DNA of 34,312 nucleotides from an uncultured Ruminococcus sp. (GCA_910577575.1 CAJTOG010000013.1:1-34312), one strand, 5' to 3'; shown: positions 1 to 8,056, counted from the first letter of the stretch. Program-made: numbers and translations. The notes: generated by a model not told the origin, from the sequence alone.

Positions 1-957
1 GCTGCTCTTCACAGGTATTTTCAGAACAATAATTACGTATATATTAATACTCCCCTTATCACCGGAAGTGACTGTGAAGGTGCAGGCGAAATGTTTCAGG
101 TAACTACAAACGGTTATACAACTGAATACAAAACAGAAGAGGAATATTATACAAATGATTTTTTCGGCAGAAAAGCAGGTCTTTCTGTTTCAGGTCAACT
201 TGAGGGTGAAATGGCCGCAACTGCAATGGGTAAAATCTATACTTTCGGTCCGAGTTTCCGTGCTGAAAACAGTAATACACCCAAACACCTCGCTGAATTT
301 TGGCACGTTGAACCGGAGATAGCTTTTGCCGAACTTGATGACGTTATTGAAATCGCTGAAGATATGCTTAAATATGTTATCGGTCAGCTTCTGGAACTTT
401 GCCCCGATGATATTGCATTTTTTGACGCTCACTTTGAAAAGGGTCTGAAAGCACGTCTTGAAGAACTTATTTCTCACGATTTTGGCAGAGTTACCTATAC
501 AGAAGCCATCAAGATTCTTCAGGAATCAGGTGAAAACTTTGTTTATCCTGTGGAGTGGGGCTGTGATTTGCAGACAGAACATGAACGTTACATCTCTGAA
601 AAAGTATTCAAAAAAGCCGTTTTTGTTACTGATTATCCAAAGGAAATCAAATCTTTCTATATGAAACAGAATCCTGACGGAAAAACTGTTGCAGCTGTTG
701 ATTTACTTGTCCCTGGTGTCGGTGAGATTATCGGAGGAAGTGAACGTGAAGCTGACTACAATAAGCTTATTTCCGCTATGGAAGAACGCAATATGAACCT
801 TGAGTTATATTCAGATTACCTTGATTTGAGAAAATTCGGCTCAGTACCTCATGGCGGATTCGGACTCGGTTTTGAACGCCTTATCATGTATACCACAGGT
901 ATGTCCAATATAAGAGATGTTATACTTTATCCAAGAACTGTAGGCTCAATCAGATAA
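1..957 (+). CDS. asnS: Asparaginyl-tRNA synthetase (3' part, 5' truncated by window)
   Basis: Class II aminoacyl-tRNA synthetase that charges tRNA-Asn with asparagine in the cytoplasm. The frame is open from base 1 (AALHRYFQNNNYVYINTP), so the start lies outside the window; about 318 residues are visible, against roughly 465 for a full enzyme. Family landmarks are SDCEGAGEMFQVTT near the left edge, FGPSFRAENSNTPKHLAEFW (motif 2 with its arginine) and the C-terminal motif 3 GFGLGFERLIMY, followed by the typical end DVILYPRTVGSIR. The gene is followed after 25 bases by asnA, so the operon couples making asparagine with charging it. The internal ATG at 91 is not the start. Identification is secure; Asn rather than Asp specificity rests on the overall match and on asnA next door. 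Confidence 0.96.
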   Translation, partial: AALHRYFQNNNYVYINTPLITGSDCEGAGEMFQVTTNGYTTEYKTEEEYYTNDFFGRKAGLSVSGQLEGEMAATAMGKIYTFGPSFRAENSNTPKHLAEFWHVEPEIAFAELDDVIEIAEDMLKYVIGQLLELCPDDIAFFDAHFEKGLKARLEELISHDFGRVTYTEAIKILQESGENFVYPVEWGCDLQTEHERYISEKVFKKAVFVTDYPKEIKSFYMKQNPDGKTVAAVDLLVPGVGEIIGGSEREADYNKLISAMEERNMNLELYSDYLDLRKFGSVPHGGFGLGFERLIMYTTGMSNIRDVILYPRTVGSIR

Positions 958-982
958 AATCTTAATAAAAGGAGTGATTTTA

Positions 983-1993
983 ATGTCACGCTCATTATAT
1001 ATTCCGGAGGGTTACAAATCAGCTCTCACTCTCAGAGAAACTCAACACGCTATAAAATATATCAAAGATATTTTTCAGCAGGCTCTCTCTTTCGCCCTTA
1101 CACTTGACCGTGTATCTGCTCCGCTTATCGTTCGCAAGGGAAGTGGTATAAATGACGATTTAAACGGTGTTGAACGCAAAGTTGACTTTACCATAAAAGA
1201 AATAGACGGTGAGGGTGAAGTTGTACAGTCACTTGCAAAATGGAAAAGAATGGCTCTTTACCGTTACGGCTATAAGGCCGGTGAAGGTATCTATACAGAT
1301 ATGAGTGCCATCCGCCGTGATGATGATACTGACAACACACATTCAATTTTCGTTGACCAATGGGACTGGGAAAAAGTTATAACAAGGGAACAGAGAAATA
1401 TTGACTTTCTCAAAGATACTGTTAAATCAGTTGTAAAAGCAATTGCTTATACAAAAAGAAAAGTCGGTCTGCGTTACAACGACATCGCAGGTACTATCTG
1501 TGAAGAACCATACTTTATTACTACTCAGGAACTTGCTGATATGTATCCGGACAAAACAAGCCATGAACGTGAGAGATTGGTGACAATGGAACATAAAACG
1601 GTATTCCTTATGCAAATCGGCGGAAAACTTTCAAACGGCGAAAAGCACGATGGCAGAGCGCCCGACTATGATGATTGGTCACTTAATGGTGATATTCTTA
1701 TCTGGAACAGTGTTCTTGATGATGCTCTTGAAGTATCATCCATGGGAATACGTGTCAATGCAGAATCACTGAAATCACAGCTTGCTGAATGTAACGCAGA
1801 AGACAGAATGCAATATAATTATCATAAAATGATTGCTGACAACACACTTCCGCTTACAATAGGCGGCGGTATCGGACAGTCAAGACTCTGTATGCTTCTT
1901 CTGAACAAAGCACATATCGGTGAGGTTCAGTCATCTGTATGGAGCGAGGATATGATTCGCAAGTGCAGTGAAAACGGAATAATTCTTCTTTAA
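983..1993 (+). CDS. asnA: Aspartate--ammonia ligase (asparagine synthetase A)
   Basis: Makes asparagine from aspartate, ammonia and ATP in the cytoplasm. At 336 residues it matches the usual AsnA length of about 330. The class II synthetase-like core is visible: TQHAIKYIKDIFQ near the N-terminus, APLIVRKGSGINDDLNG, QSLAKWKRMAL, YTDMSAIRRDDD, FVDQWDWEKVI, and the C-terminal GGGIGQSRLCMLLL. I chose ATG 983 because AAGGAG (968-973) sits nine bases upstream; an in-frame GTG at 974 overlaps that ribosome binding site. It directly follows asnS, and a strong terminator follows. The window also carries the glutamine-dependent asnB, so this organism appears able to use either ammonia or glutamine. Confidence 0.97.
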   Translation: MSRSLYIPEGYKSALTLRETQHAIKYIKDIFQQALSFALTLDRVSAPLIVRKGSGINDDLNGVERKVDFTIKEIDGEGEVVQSLAKWKRMALYRYGYKAGEGIYTDMSAIRRDDDTDNTHSIFVDQWDWEKVITREQRNIDFLKDTVKSVVKAIAYTKRKVGLRYNDIAGTICEEPYFITTQELADMYPDKTSHERERLVTMEHKTVFLMQIGGKLSNGEKHDGRAPDYDDWSLNGDILIWNSVLDDALEVSSMGIRVNAESLKSQLAECNAEDRMQYNYHKMIADNTLPLTIGGGIGQSRLCMLLLNKAHIGEVQSSVWSEDMIRKCSENGIILL

Positions 1994-2041
1994 AAATATA
2001 CTACTTTGTCCAAAAAACAAAGAAGTCGATATACTAATTAA

Positions 2042-2072
2042 AAAAGCACTGTTATCTGAACAGTGCTTTTTA
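2042..2072. terminator. Bidirectional rho-independent terminator between asnA and the convergent membrane-protein gene
   Basis: AAAAAGCACTGTT pairs with AACAGTGCTTTTT around a five-base loop, with T runs on both sides. It lies between two converging genes and should stop both transcripts. Confidence 0.9.
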
Positions 2073-2078
2073 TTTATA

Positions 2079-2600
2079 CTATTTAATAACAACGCCCCAG
2101 CTATTACTGCCGACTTTGCTGTATATATTAACAGTAACATTCTTTTTCTGATATCTGTAATAAAATACAATTCCTACAACAGCTGCAACCGACAAAACAG
2201 CTCCTATAATAATTCCGGCTATTCCTTTGATAACCAAAAGTGAAACAATCCATATCAGTATGAGAACAGCAATCATAATCGGAAGATAAAAAGACGCAAA
2301 AGTTCTTCCTGATATACGGATATAATATGCAATATCCTCTCTGCTGAGACTTTCATAATGACGGGCAATAAAATTATCAGGTCTTGCCCATTTACAGAAC
2401 GCTTTAAGGGAGCTGAACTCTATATCAAAATTCTGTCCTGTTTCAGTAACACGGTAACTGACTGAAATTCTGCCGTCTTCTTTTTCCTCATAGTCCATAA
2501 TGTGGACGAGTGTACCTGCCTGTGCCTGCCCTCCAATAGATTTAGTCACAACATATTTTCTGTCAACAGCCTCATCAATGCTATAGATAAACAATGCCAT
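2079..2600 (-). CDS. Small two-helix membrane protein of unknown function (kinase/VWA cassette)
   Basis: I do not recognise a family. The protein is 173 residues from ATG 2600, which follows the ribosome binding site GAGGAAGGA; a TTG further up at 2621 overlaps that site and was not chosen. The first roughly 100 residues are soluble with a beta-rich look (VVTKSIGGQAQAGTLVHIMDY). Then come two hydrophobic segments, about LPIMIAVLILIWIVSLLVI and GIIIGAVLSVAAVVGIVFYY, and a short basic or polar tail. It is the last gene of a run beginning with the kinase (3440-4783) and the VWA protein (2639-3418), with 38 bases between it and the VWA stop. By inference it could anchor or receive signals from that pair at the membrane. 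Confidence 0.75.
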   Translation of the reverse strand: MALFIYSIDEAVDRKYVVTKSIGGQAQAGTLVHIMDYEEKEDGRISVSYRVTETGQNFDIEFSSLKAFCKWARPDNFIARHYESLSREDIAYYIRISGRTFASFYLPIMIAVLILIWIVSLLVIKGIAGIIIGAVLSVAAVVGIVFYYRYQKKNVTVNIYSKVGSNSWGVVIK

Positions 2601-2638
2601 AGAATAAAAGTCCTTCCTCAAAAAATTTTTTCAGCTTA

Positions 2639-3418
2639 TTACCAGCCTGTGTCGAAAGAGAAATCTTCTTCCTCATTGCTTACAAGCTCCTGAATCTGCT
2701 GACCAAGAAGCTTCTGCTTCGCTGCAAAAACATCACTTTCAGTAACTTCTTTTATTTCTTCAGAAAGAGTCATGCTCTTGCTTCCAATCTGAGAAGCAGT
2801 AACAGCAACAATTTTAATCATCTTAGCAAGCTGTCCGCCCGTATAGGCATGGACAACCGAATCGGCAGAACCTGTAAATTCTGCAAGCATATCATCATTT
2901 GCTTCATTTCCTATGCCGAGTGCAGCTTTCAGACCGAATTTATACCAGCTGTTTGACTGAAGAACTTTAAGTCCTTTTTTATAGTCATCCGAAGGATAGC
3001 CGTCAGTCATAAGGAATATGACCGGTGCAAAGGAAAGAGACGGAGAATTGAGAAATCCATTTCTTGACATTCTTTCAGAAAGCTCCTCAAAAGCTGCTCC
3101 CATACTTGTAACACCGGAAGCATTAAGTCGGGTCCATTCAAATTCTTCAATGGAAACCGGTGCGGAATACATCCATTTTACGTCTGTTGAAAAAGTAAGA
3201 ACAGCAATTTTAACATCAGTATCAGCTTCGCCTATATTGCGTATTTCAGGGATAAGCTCTTCCATAACTGTATTAAGCTCTCCCATTTTCTTTCCTTTCA
3301 TACTTCCGGAAGTATCAATTAAAAAAAATATTACAAGGCTTTTTTTGGATATGCCTGTAGCATTAAGCGGATTATCATCATCAAAATTCATTAAATGTAA
3401 ACTATCAAAATCGCTCAT
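2639..3418 (-). CDS. von Willebrand factor type A domain protein (TerY-like)
   Basis: Cytoplasmic VWA domain protein of 259 residues with no signal peptide. The metal-ion-dependent adhesion site is intact: DTSGS at residues 35-39, Thr104 in ASGVTSMGAAF and Asp139 in LMTDGYPSDD. A roughly 50-residue helical tail follows (EEIKEVTESDVFAAKQKLLG). Start ATG 3418 is preceded by AGAGGA; the in-frame ATG at 3433 overlaps that site. The gene begins 22 bases after the kinase stop, so the two are almost certainly co-transcribed. VWA proteins next to kinases recall the TerY-P (VWA/phosphatase/kinase) groupings known from tellurite-resistance-type clusters, but no phosphatase and no TerD are visible here. 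The role as a partner or substrate of the kinase is inferred. Confidence 0.88.
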   Translation of the reverse strand: MSDFDSLHLMNFDDDNPLNATGISKKSLVIFFLIDTSGSMKGKKMGELNTVMEELIPEIRNIGEADTDVKIAVLTFSTDVKWMYSAPVSIEEFEWTRLNASGVTSMGAAFEELSERMSRNGFLNSPSLSFAPVIFLMTDGYPSDDYKKGLKVLQSNSWYKFGLKAALGIGNEANDDMLAEFTGSADSVVHAYTGGQLAKMIKIVAVTASQIGSKSMTLSEEIKEVTESDVFAAKQKLLGQQIQELVSNEEEDFSFDTGW

Positions 3419-3439
3419 AAAAATTCCTCTCATTAAAAA

Positions 3440-4783
3440 TTAAAACTTAGCTGTAACATTTCCGAAATCTATTTCCAGATTATTCCATATGGGGAATCCT
3501 TTTCCGGGAGCTATAACATAAAAATTATTGTCAGGCATTTTAACTTTCCATATCTTTTCTGAACAGTTCTTTATTCCTAGAACATCAGGATTAAGTTTGT
3601 TTTCAATAATCTCACCGGCAACATTCAGAAATTCATTGCATTCCGAATCAATTTCACATTCAAAAAATCTGCGTCCCATATAGAGAGGAATACGGAAATC
3701 CATATTTGAAAAACTCATCGTCGGAAACATCATACCACATTTCGGACATCTGTATGTAAATTCATCATGTTTTTCAAACATAGTTGTAAAATTGGTTCTT
3801 CCGCAGTCACACCTGATAATTTCAGCACGCAAACGAATAAACAGCTTCTGCCATTCATTTTCAATAATACGCTTGTTAGGGTCATTCAGACCGACAGTAA
3901 ATGAACGTATGAAGGCTTCTTTGATATAATCAGGGTAAAGTCTCCAGAATTTTATTACATTGTCATGTATTCCTATAACCGGACGGTTTGAAGCATCATC
4001 AGGGTCATATACAAAAAGTGCATTCTGTCCGTAGTGTTTTAATTCTGACGATTCAGTAAGACAAACATCTCTTACAACTTTTTCACCTTCCATTGGGTCA
4101 CCCCTGAAAAGAAGCCTGAACAATACAACAGCAAGAGAATATTTATCAGTCTGAACATCGGGCTTTGCAATACCACGCACAATTTCAGGTGCCATATATC
4201 CGGGCTTTCCTCCTATACCAAAATTACTTCCTTCCGGTGCGATATTATCACAGTCGCATACAAGTACAGCTCCCGTATTAACATTTATAAAAAATCCTCC
4301 GTCATTCAAATCCTGATAGCTTTTGCCGTCACGGTGAAGCTGACGGAATGCATTGACTATATTTATAACTGCGGTAACCATAGCGTAAAGATTTGAAAAT
4401 CTTACTGGTTTTTTAGACGCAAGACCTGTAAAGGGGTCAATAACAAGTTTATATGTATTGAGAATATCAACAAAGGAATCGAAACTGTCAGGCTTCAGTT
4501 CCATAATATATCCGAAACTACCGTCTGGAAGTTCCTTTGTGAGATATTTAGGCCATAAAAACCTGTTACTTGGTGCACCATCAGCTATATTGTCATGAAT
4601 ATTCTTCCGAAATTCCTTCGGATGCTTGATTTTGTCAATATCATACCATTTCAATGCCCATTTTGTTCCGTTAAGCTCTACAAGATAAACGATACCCTGA
4701 CCGCCGCTTCCAAGAATTTTAAGTACTTTAGCTTTTCCGCCAAATTCCATCTCAACATAATTTCCGATTTTTAATTCAGTCAT
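3440..4783 (-). CDS. Unusual Ser/Thr protein kinase-like protein with C-terminal zinc ribbon
   Basis: A 447-residue protein with a protein-kinase fold at about residues 15-300. The glycine loop is GSGGQG (25-30), the likely ATP lysine is Lys45 (ALKWY), the catalytic-loop aspartate is Asp158 in YQDLNDGGFF, the metal-binding site is CDCDN (Asp177/Asp179) in place of DFG, and GYMAPE ends the activation segment (195-200). The catalytic-loop Asn usual five residues after the Asp is Gly here, so activity is uncertain. A Cys4 zinc ribbon follows (Cys325, Cys327, Cys346, Cys349) and then a roughly 95-residue C-terminal region I do not recognise. There is no membrane segment. It is first in a kinase-VWA-membrane protein run with its own promoter. 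The loop style resembles the YegI-like kinases that accompany VWA and PP2C proteins. Confidence 0.85.
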   Translation of the reverse strand: MTELKIGNYVEMEFGGKAKVLKILGSGGQGIVYLVELNGTKWALKWYDIDKIKHPKEFRKNIHDNIADGAPSNRFLWPKYLTKELPDGSFGYIMELKPDSFDSFVDILNTYKLVIDPFTGLASKKPVRFSNLYAMVTAVINIVNAFRQLHRDGKSYQDLNDGGFFINVNTGAVLVCDCDNIAPEGSNFGIGGKPGYMAPEIVRGIAKPDVQTDKYSLAVVLFRLLFRGDPMEGEKVVRDVCLTESSELKHYGQNALFVYDPDDASNRPVIGIHDNVIKFWRLYPDYIKEAFIRSFTVGLNDPNKRIIENEWQKLFIRLRAEIIRCDCGRTNFTTMFEKHDEFTYRCPKCGMMFPTMSFSNMDFRIPLYMGRRFFECEIDSECNEFLNVAGEIIENKLNPDVLGIKNCSEKIWKVKMPDNNFYVIAPGKGFPIWNNLEIDFGNVTAKF

Positions 4784-4842
4784 TTAACTTTTCCTTTCAT
4801 GTTTTCAAATGCAGAAAAATCCTGCTGAGTAATAACATATTT

Positions 4843-4871
4843 ATTATAACATAAAAATCAATAATTTTCAA
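4843..4871 (-). promoter_or_regulatory. Sigma-A-type promoter for the kinase-VWA-membrane protein run
   Basis: On the minus strand TTGAAA (4866-4871) is separated by exactly 17 bases from TATAAT (4843-4848), about 60 bases upstream of the kinase start. Confidence 0.75.
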
Positions 4872-4997
4872 GAAGCAAAAACACACTAAGAAAATAATTT
4901 CGTAAAAATCAATTAATAACTTCAGAAATGTATTGTATATTTTCACATTCAAAATATTTTTATAAATTCTGAAATAAAAAATAACAGCTAAACACAG

Positions 4998-5020
4998 TCC
5001 CTTGGGAAATTCCAAGGGAT
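4998..5020 (-). terminator. Possible terminator after the deaminase-like gene
   Basis: TCCCTTGG and CCAAGGGA form a stem with a short AT loop 14 bases past the stop codon. The minus-strand T run after it is poor, so termination may be weak and some read-through into the kinase gene is possible. Confidence 0.45.
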
Positions 5021-5033
5021 TTTGTTATAATAT

Positions 5034-6164
5034 TTATCTTTTTCCAAAAAATCCGCCTTTAGCTGCTTTCTTATCCTGATTTGCACGCCTTAGCATTTCT
5101 TCTTTTGATATTTCATTTGAACGCTGAGTATTTTGTAGTTGATTATCAGCTTCAGAAGCCATACTACTGTCATTGATTAAATTTGCAAGTTTTTTTGCCA
5201 TTATACTTTGCTCAGAATCGGTATATATATCTGAATTTGCATCAGAAGCATTGTTTTCAGGAATATGCTGAGAATTATGTATTGAATTTTGCGGATTAAC
5301 TGGATAAGGAGCAGTATTGTCAATATTTATACTTTGCTGTGGCTGTACATATGGCTGTTGAGGAAACTGCTGCGGATATGCCTGTTGTGGATATGGCACT
5401 ACATATGGCGGAACATATGGATTCTGCGAATACTGCGGTTGCATATACGGCTGCTGTGGAAATGGCTGTTGATATTCCATACCCATATTTGCAGGCTGTA
5501 TATATGGATTTTGATGCGGATACTGCGGTTGCATATATAATTGCTGTGGAAATGGCTGCTGATAATCCTTACTCATATCAGGCTGCATATACAGATTTTG
5601 CTGCGGAGCAGGCTGTTCTGACATATTTGCCGGAACAGTTCTCTGTGCCTGAATATTTAGTTGGGGTTCTTCATCTGGAATAAAGCTGTCAAATGGATTA
5701 TCTTCACCGAAATCAAATCCTGCAAGAAACTCCGATGGAACGTCTTTATTATCAGAATTTTCCGCAGATACAGCTAAATTTTCCTTCATATCCGATGCGG
5801 AAACACTTTCTTCAGGAGAAATAGCTATTTGACAATCAGCATTTCCTGCTCCTGCACGCAAAAGCAGATTAAAGCAATATGCATTCGGCTGACAGACGCT
5901 GTAATCATAAAAAGATAGTATAACCATCTGAACTGCCTTTTTCTTGTTTTCAACTACCATTGAAGCAATCGCATTGTATTCAGAAGGAACTGTTATAATT
6001 CTTCCGTCTGAAATTCTTATGCTCGTTATGCCGAAAACAATTTCCTGATTTTCAGTAAGAATCAGGCAAAGAGAACCGCCGCTTCCAGAAAAAAAGCTTG
6101 GCTGTTCCAACATTATTTTGTCAGCATATTGTTTTGCTTTATCATAAAGAGAACTTATAGACAT
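5034..6164 (-). CDS. Cytidine-deaminase-like fold protein (probably inactive) with Pro/Gln/Tyr-rich repeat tail
   Basis: A 376-residue protein from ATG 6164 (a GTG at 6179 is possible; the Shine-Dalgarno site is weak). Residues 1-120 line up by eye with small cytidine deaminases: an N-terminal helix, then GSLCLILTENQEIVFG, then SEYNAI where deaminases have (H/C)AE, then VCQPNAYC where they have PCxxC. Glu62 is kept, but the first zinc ligand is Ser61 and the cysteines (Cys91, Cys97) are too far apart, so zinc binding and catalysis look lost. After an acidic stretch with FDFGEDNPFDSF comes a low-complexity region rich in Q, P, Y and N (about residues 185-300), then a polar end, HPPLC-free, finishing GGFFGKR. 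It lies directly upstream of the kinase/VWA genes. The fold assignment is inference; the function is unknown. Confidence 0.68.
   Translation of the reverse strand: MSISSLYDKAKQYADKIMLEQPSFFSGSGGSLCLILTENQEIVFGITSIRISDGRIITVPSEYNAIASMVVENKKKAVQMVILSFYDYSVCQPNAYCFNLLLRAGAGNADCQIAISPEESVSASDMKENLAVSAENSDNKDVPSEFLAGFDFGEDNPFDSFIPDEEPQLNIQAQRTVPANMSEQPAPQQNLYMQPDMSKDYQQPFPQQLYMQPQYPHQNPYIQPANMGMEYQQPFPQQPYMQPQYSQNPYVPPYVVPYPQQAYPQQFPQQPYVQPQQSINIDNTAPYPVNPQNSIHNSQHIPENNASDANSDIYTDSEQSIMAKKLANLINDSSMASEADNQLQNTQRSNEISKEEMLRRANQDKKAAKGGFFGKR
5430..5610 (-). repeat. Imperfect 90-base tandem repeat encoding a 30-residue PQY-rich unit
   Basis: TACTGCGGTTGCATATA recurs at 5431 and 5521 (+ strand), 90 bases apart, with the flanking sequence also matching. 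It encodes two copies of a unit containing YQQPFPQQ-YMQPQY. More degenerate PQQ/NPY copies lie on either side. It is coding and in frame, so copy-number changes would keep the reading frame. Confidence 0.75.
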
Positions 6165-6237
6165 AGAATCACACCACACATCAACTTATTAATACAATTA
6201 AAATAAATTATAATTTATTTTAATCACTATTTATTTT

Positions 6238-6266
6238 ATTATATCATACTTTAAATAAAATGTCAA
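6238..6266 (-). promoter_or_regulatory. Consensus sigma-A promoter for the deaminase-like gene
   Basis: On the minus strand TTGACA (6261-6266), a 17-base spacer and TATAAT (6238-6243) lie about 75 bases upstream of ATG 6164. Both hexamers match the consensus perfectly. Confidence 0.85.
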
Positions 6267-6595
6267 GAAAAAACGTCTCTTAATTTGACAAAAAAGATAA
6301 CTGTTTTCATAATTGAATTATATAAAGCTAAAATTCTTTAATACTTTTAAATAATTTAAAAATGGACAATAACATCATTATTTCAATTAAAAATATCCTT
6401 AATTTGATGAAAGTTAAACTGTAACAGATTATATTTCTTTTCACTATAGACGGTACCGGTGTTTTTGCTGTATACAAATACATAATACCTTTGAAATATC
6501 ACTCACATACAACAATTTATATCAAAAATGTAATAATTCTTATAGTGTTTCAAACAGAAAACTTTATTACAAATTGCTCAAAAAATATGTAAAAT
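6267..6595. other. AT-rich intergenic stretch with a possible + strand orphan promoter
   Basis: No convincing gene on either strand. The longest + strand candidate (ATG 6362, 20 codons) has no ribosome binding site. On the + strand TTGACA (6285-6290), a 17-base gap and CATAAT (6308-6313) form a plausible promoter back to back with the one at 6238-6266. The only downstream stop signal before the opposing gene is the bidirectional terminator at 6596-6623. Confidence 0.4.
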
Positions 6596-6623
6596 AAAAA
6601 GGACGCATAAGAGCGTCCTTTTT
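6596..6623. terminator. Bidirectional terminator after the dockerin gene
   Basis: AAAAAGGACGC pairs with GCGTCCTTTTT around ATAAGA, nine bases past the dockerin gene stop, with T-rich sequence on both strands. Confidence 0.9.
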
Positions 6624-6631
6624 ATTTTTAA

Positions 6632-8029
6632 TTACTTATTAATCAAAGCATCATAATCAGCTTTTGTAATCGGGAAATCCGTCTGCTTCAGGAAACCTGC
6701 CTCAATTGCCTGAATAGCATTTGCATCAACTCCTGTTACTCCATCGCCTCTGTCGACAATATCAGCATTCTGTTCTCCCTGTTTGGAAAGGGCATATTCA
6801 TCCGAATTTCCAAGAGCCTGAATAATAGCAGTAGCATCGGCAATTGTTACCTTTCCGTCAAGATTTGCATCACCAAGAAGTTCACTTTGTTGAATTGTTT
6901 CTGTAGTAGTTGATATTGTGATAGGAGAAGTTGTCGGAACTGTAGTCGAAATTATAGTTGTAACTTCTCCGTCATTCCATACAGCATTCAGAACAATTCC
7001 CGAACCTGGTTTAGCTCCTAAAACAGTATATTTACTTCCTGCCGGATAAATATTTCCTTCAGTATCCTGCCAACCCGCAAAATATTTTCCTTCAACAGTA
7101 ATATCAGGCTCAGGACAAATTATTTCAGTATCAGTAACACCTTCAACTTTTATATTCTGTCCGCCGTTACCCTGCCTAAATAAAACATTATACGTTTTCG
7201 GACTCCAGACAGCTGTAAAAATAACATCGGTTTCAGGAGCAGTTATAACCTGCAACGGTTTATATATTTCTCCGTCATAATCCGACAGCCAGCCTATAAG
7301 TTCAAAGCCGTCACGTGAAAATCTGTCACTTCCTGCAAGCTCATTCTGTGTTTTACCGAATTTCGAAAAAGAATATGTATTGTTTCCATTAAGTCTATCA
7401 ACATCTCCTGCATAATAAGTGAAGGTTACCCTTTCTACCCACTCATGATTAATTACCACATCATAATCAGGCATAACAAAACGCTTGTCATAAGTCAAAA
7501 TATGGTCGTCACCAAGAATAAGATTATAACTAATAGCATTTTCAAGTTCAACCCTTGTATAATTAGGGGTAACAATCTGACCTGCAACAGCTTTGCCATC
7601 TTTAAGCCATTCAGGCCGCTCAAAGGTTTCCCCTCTATAATCAAGGCTGTAGATTACATTATGAACATCTGTATTTTTTGGGTCAAACCATACAGGTTCA
7701 AATACAACTTCTGTCATTCCCTCAGAAAAATTATAAGAATCACCTGAAAGATAGCCATCAATTCCATTATCAGTCCAACCGCTGAACACATAGCCGTCTT
7801 TTGTAAATACTCCCTTTGGAATAGATACAAAACTACTGTCTGTTACAAAACTTTCAAAATCAGCTACATCTGTTTTCGCACCTGCTGTCATATCATCAGT
7901 TATATTGAAAACCACTTTTACTTCCGTTATTTTTTCGTCTTCAGCAACAGAAGATAAGATATTTAAAGTTCCCGACATCATAACCACTGCTGAAAAAAAC
8001 GCTGTTGCTTTTGTTAATATTCTTTTCAT
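6632..8029 (-). CDS. Secreted InlB-repeat protein with type I dockerin
   Basis: A 465-residue exported protein. It starts with a signal peptide (MKRILTK then a hydrophobic stretch to about residue 28). The middle holds several Listeria/Bacteroides-type (Flg_new/InlB) beta repeats, seen as GYVFSGWTDNG, GFELIGWLSDYDG and KYFAGWQDTEGN. A Ser/Thr-rich linker leads to a C-terminal dockerin at about 386-455 with two calcium loops, DANLDGKVTIAD and DRGDGVTGVD. Dockerins plug into cohesins of cellulosomes or surface scaffolds, so the protein is probably displayed on the cell surface. There is no catalytic domain, so adhesion or a structural role is inferred. It lies 27 bases after the DUF4250-like gene, and AGAGGAA precedes the ATG. 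Confidence 0.88.
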   Translation of the reverse strand: MKRILTKATAFFSAVVMMSGTLNILSSVAEDEKITEVKVVFNITDDMTAGAKTDVADFESFVTDSSFVSIPKGVFTKDGYVFSGWTDNGIDGYLSGDSYNFSEGMTEVVFEPVWFDPKNTDVHNVIYSLDYRGETFERPEWLKDGKAVAGQIVTPNYTRVELENAISYNLILGDDHILTYDKRFVMPDYDVVINHEWVERVTFTYYAGDVDRLNGNNTYSFSKFGKTQNELAGSDRFSRDGFELIGWLSDYDGEIYKPLQVITAPETDVIFTAVWSPKTYNVLFRQGNGGQNIKVEGVTDTEIICPEPDITVEGKYFAGWQDTEGNIYPAGSKYTVLGAKPGSGIVLNAVWNDGEVTTIISTTVPTTSPITISTTTETIQQSELLGDANLDGKVTIADATAIIQALGNSDEYALSKQGEQNADIVDRGDGVTGVDANAIQAIEAGFLKQTDFPITKADYDALINK

Positions 8030-8056
8030 TTTTTCCTCTCATTCTGACGTTTTTCG

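Noticed and set aside
4797..5015. 72-codon minus-strand open frame between kinase and deaminase-like genes
   Set aside because: It spans the kinase promoter, is AT-rich with a Phe/Ile/Leu-heavy product, and has no ribosome binding site.
5430..5610. CRISPR-like spacing in the repeat region
   Set aside because: Repeats are contiguous, coding and of 90-base period with no unique spacers and no cas genes nearby.
5289..5683. Two + strand open frames across the PQY repeat
   Set aside because: They arise from the repetitive codons of the minus-strand gene and give artificial repeats without a ribosome binding site.
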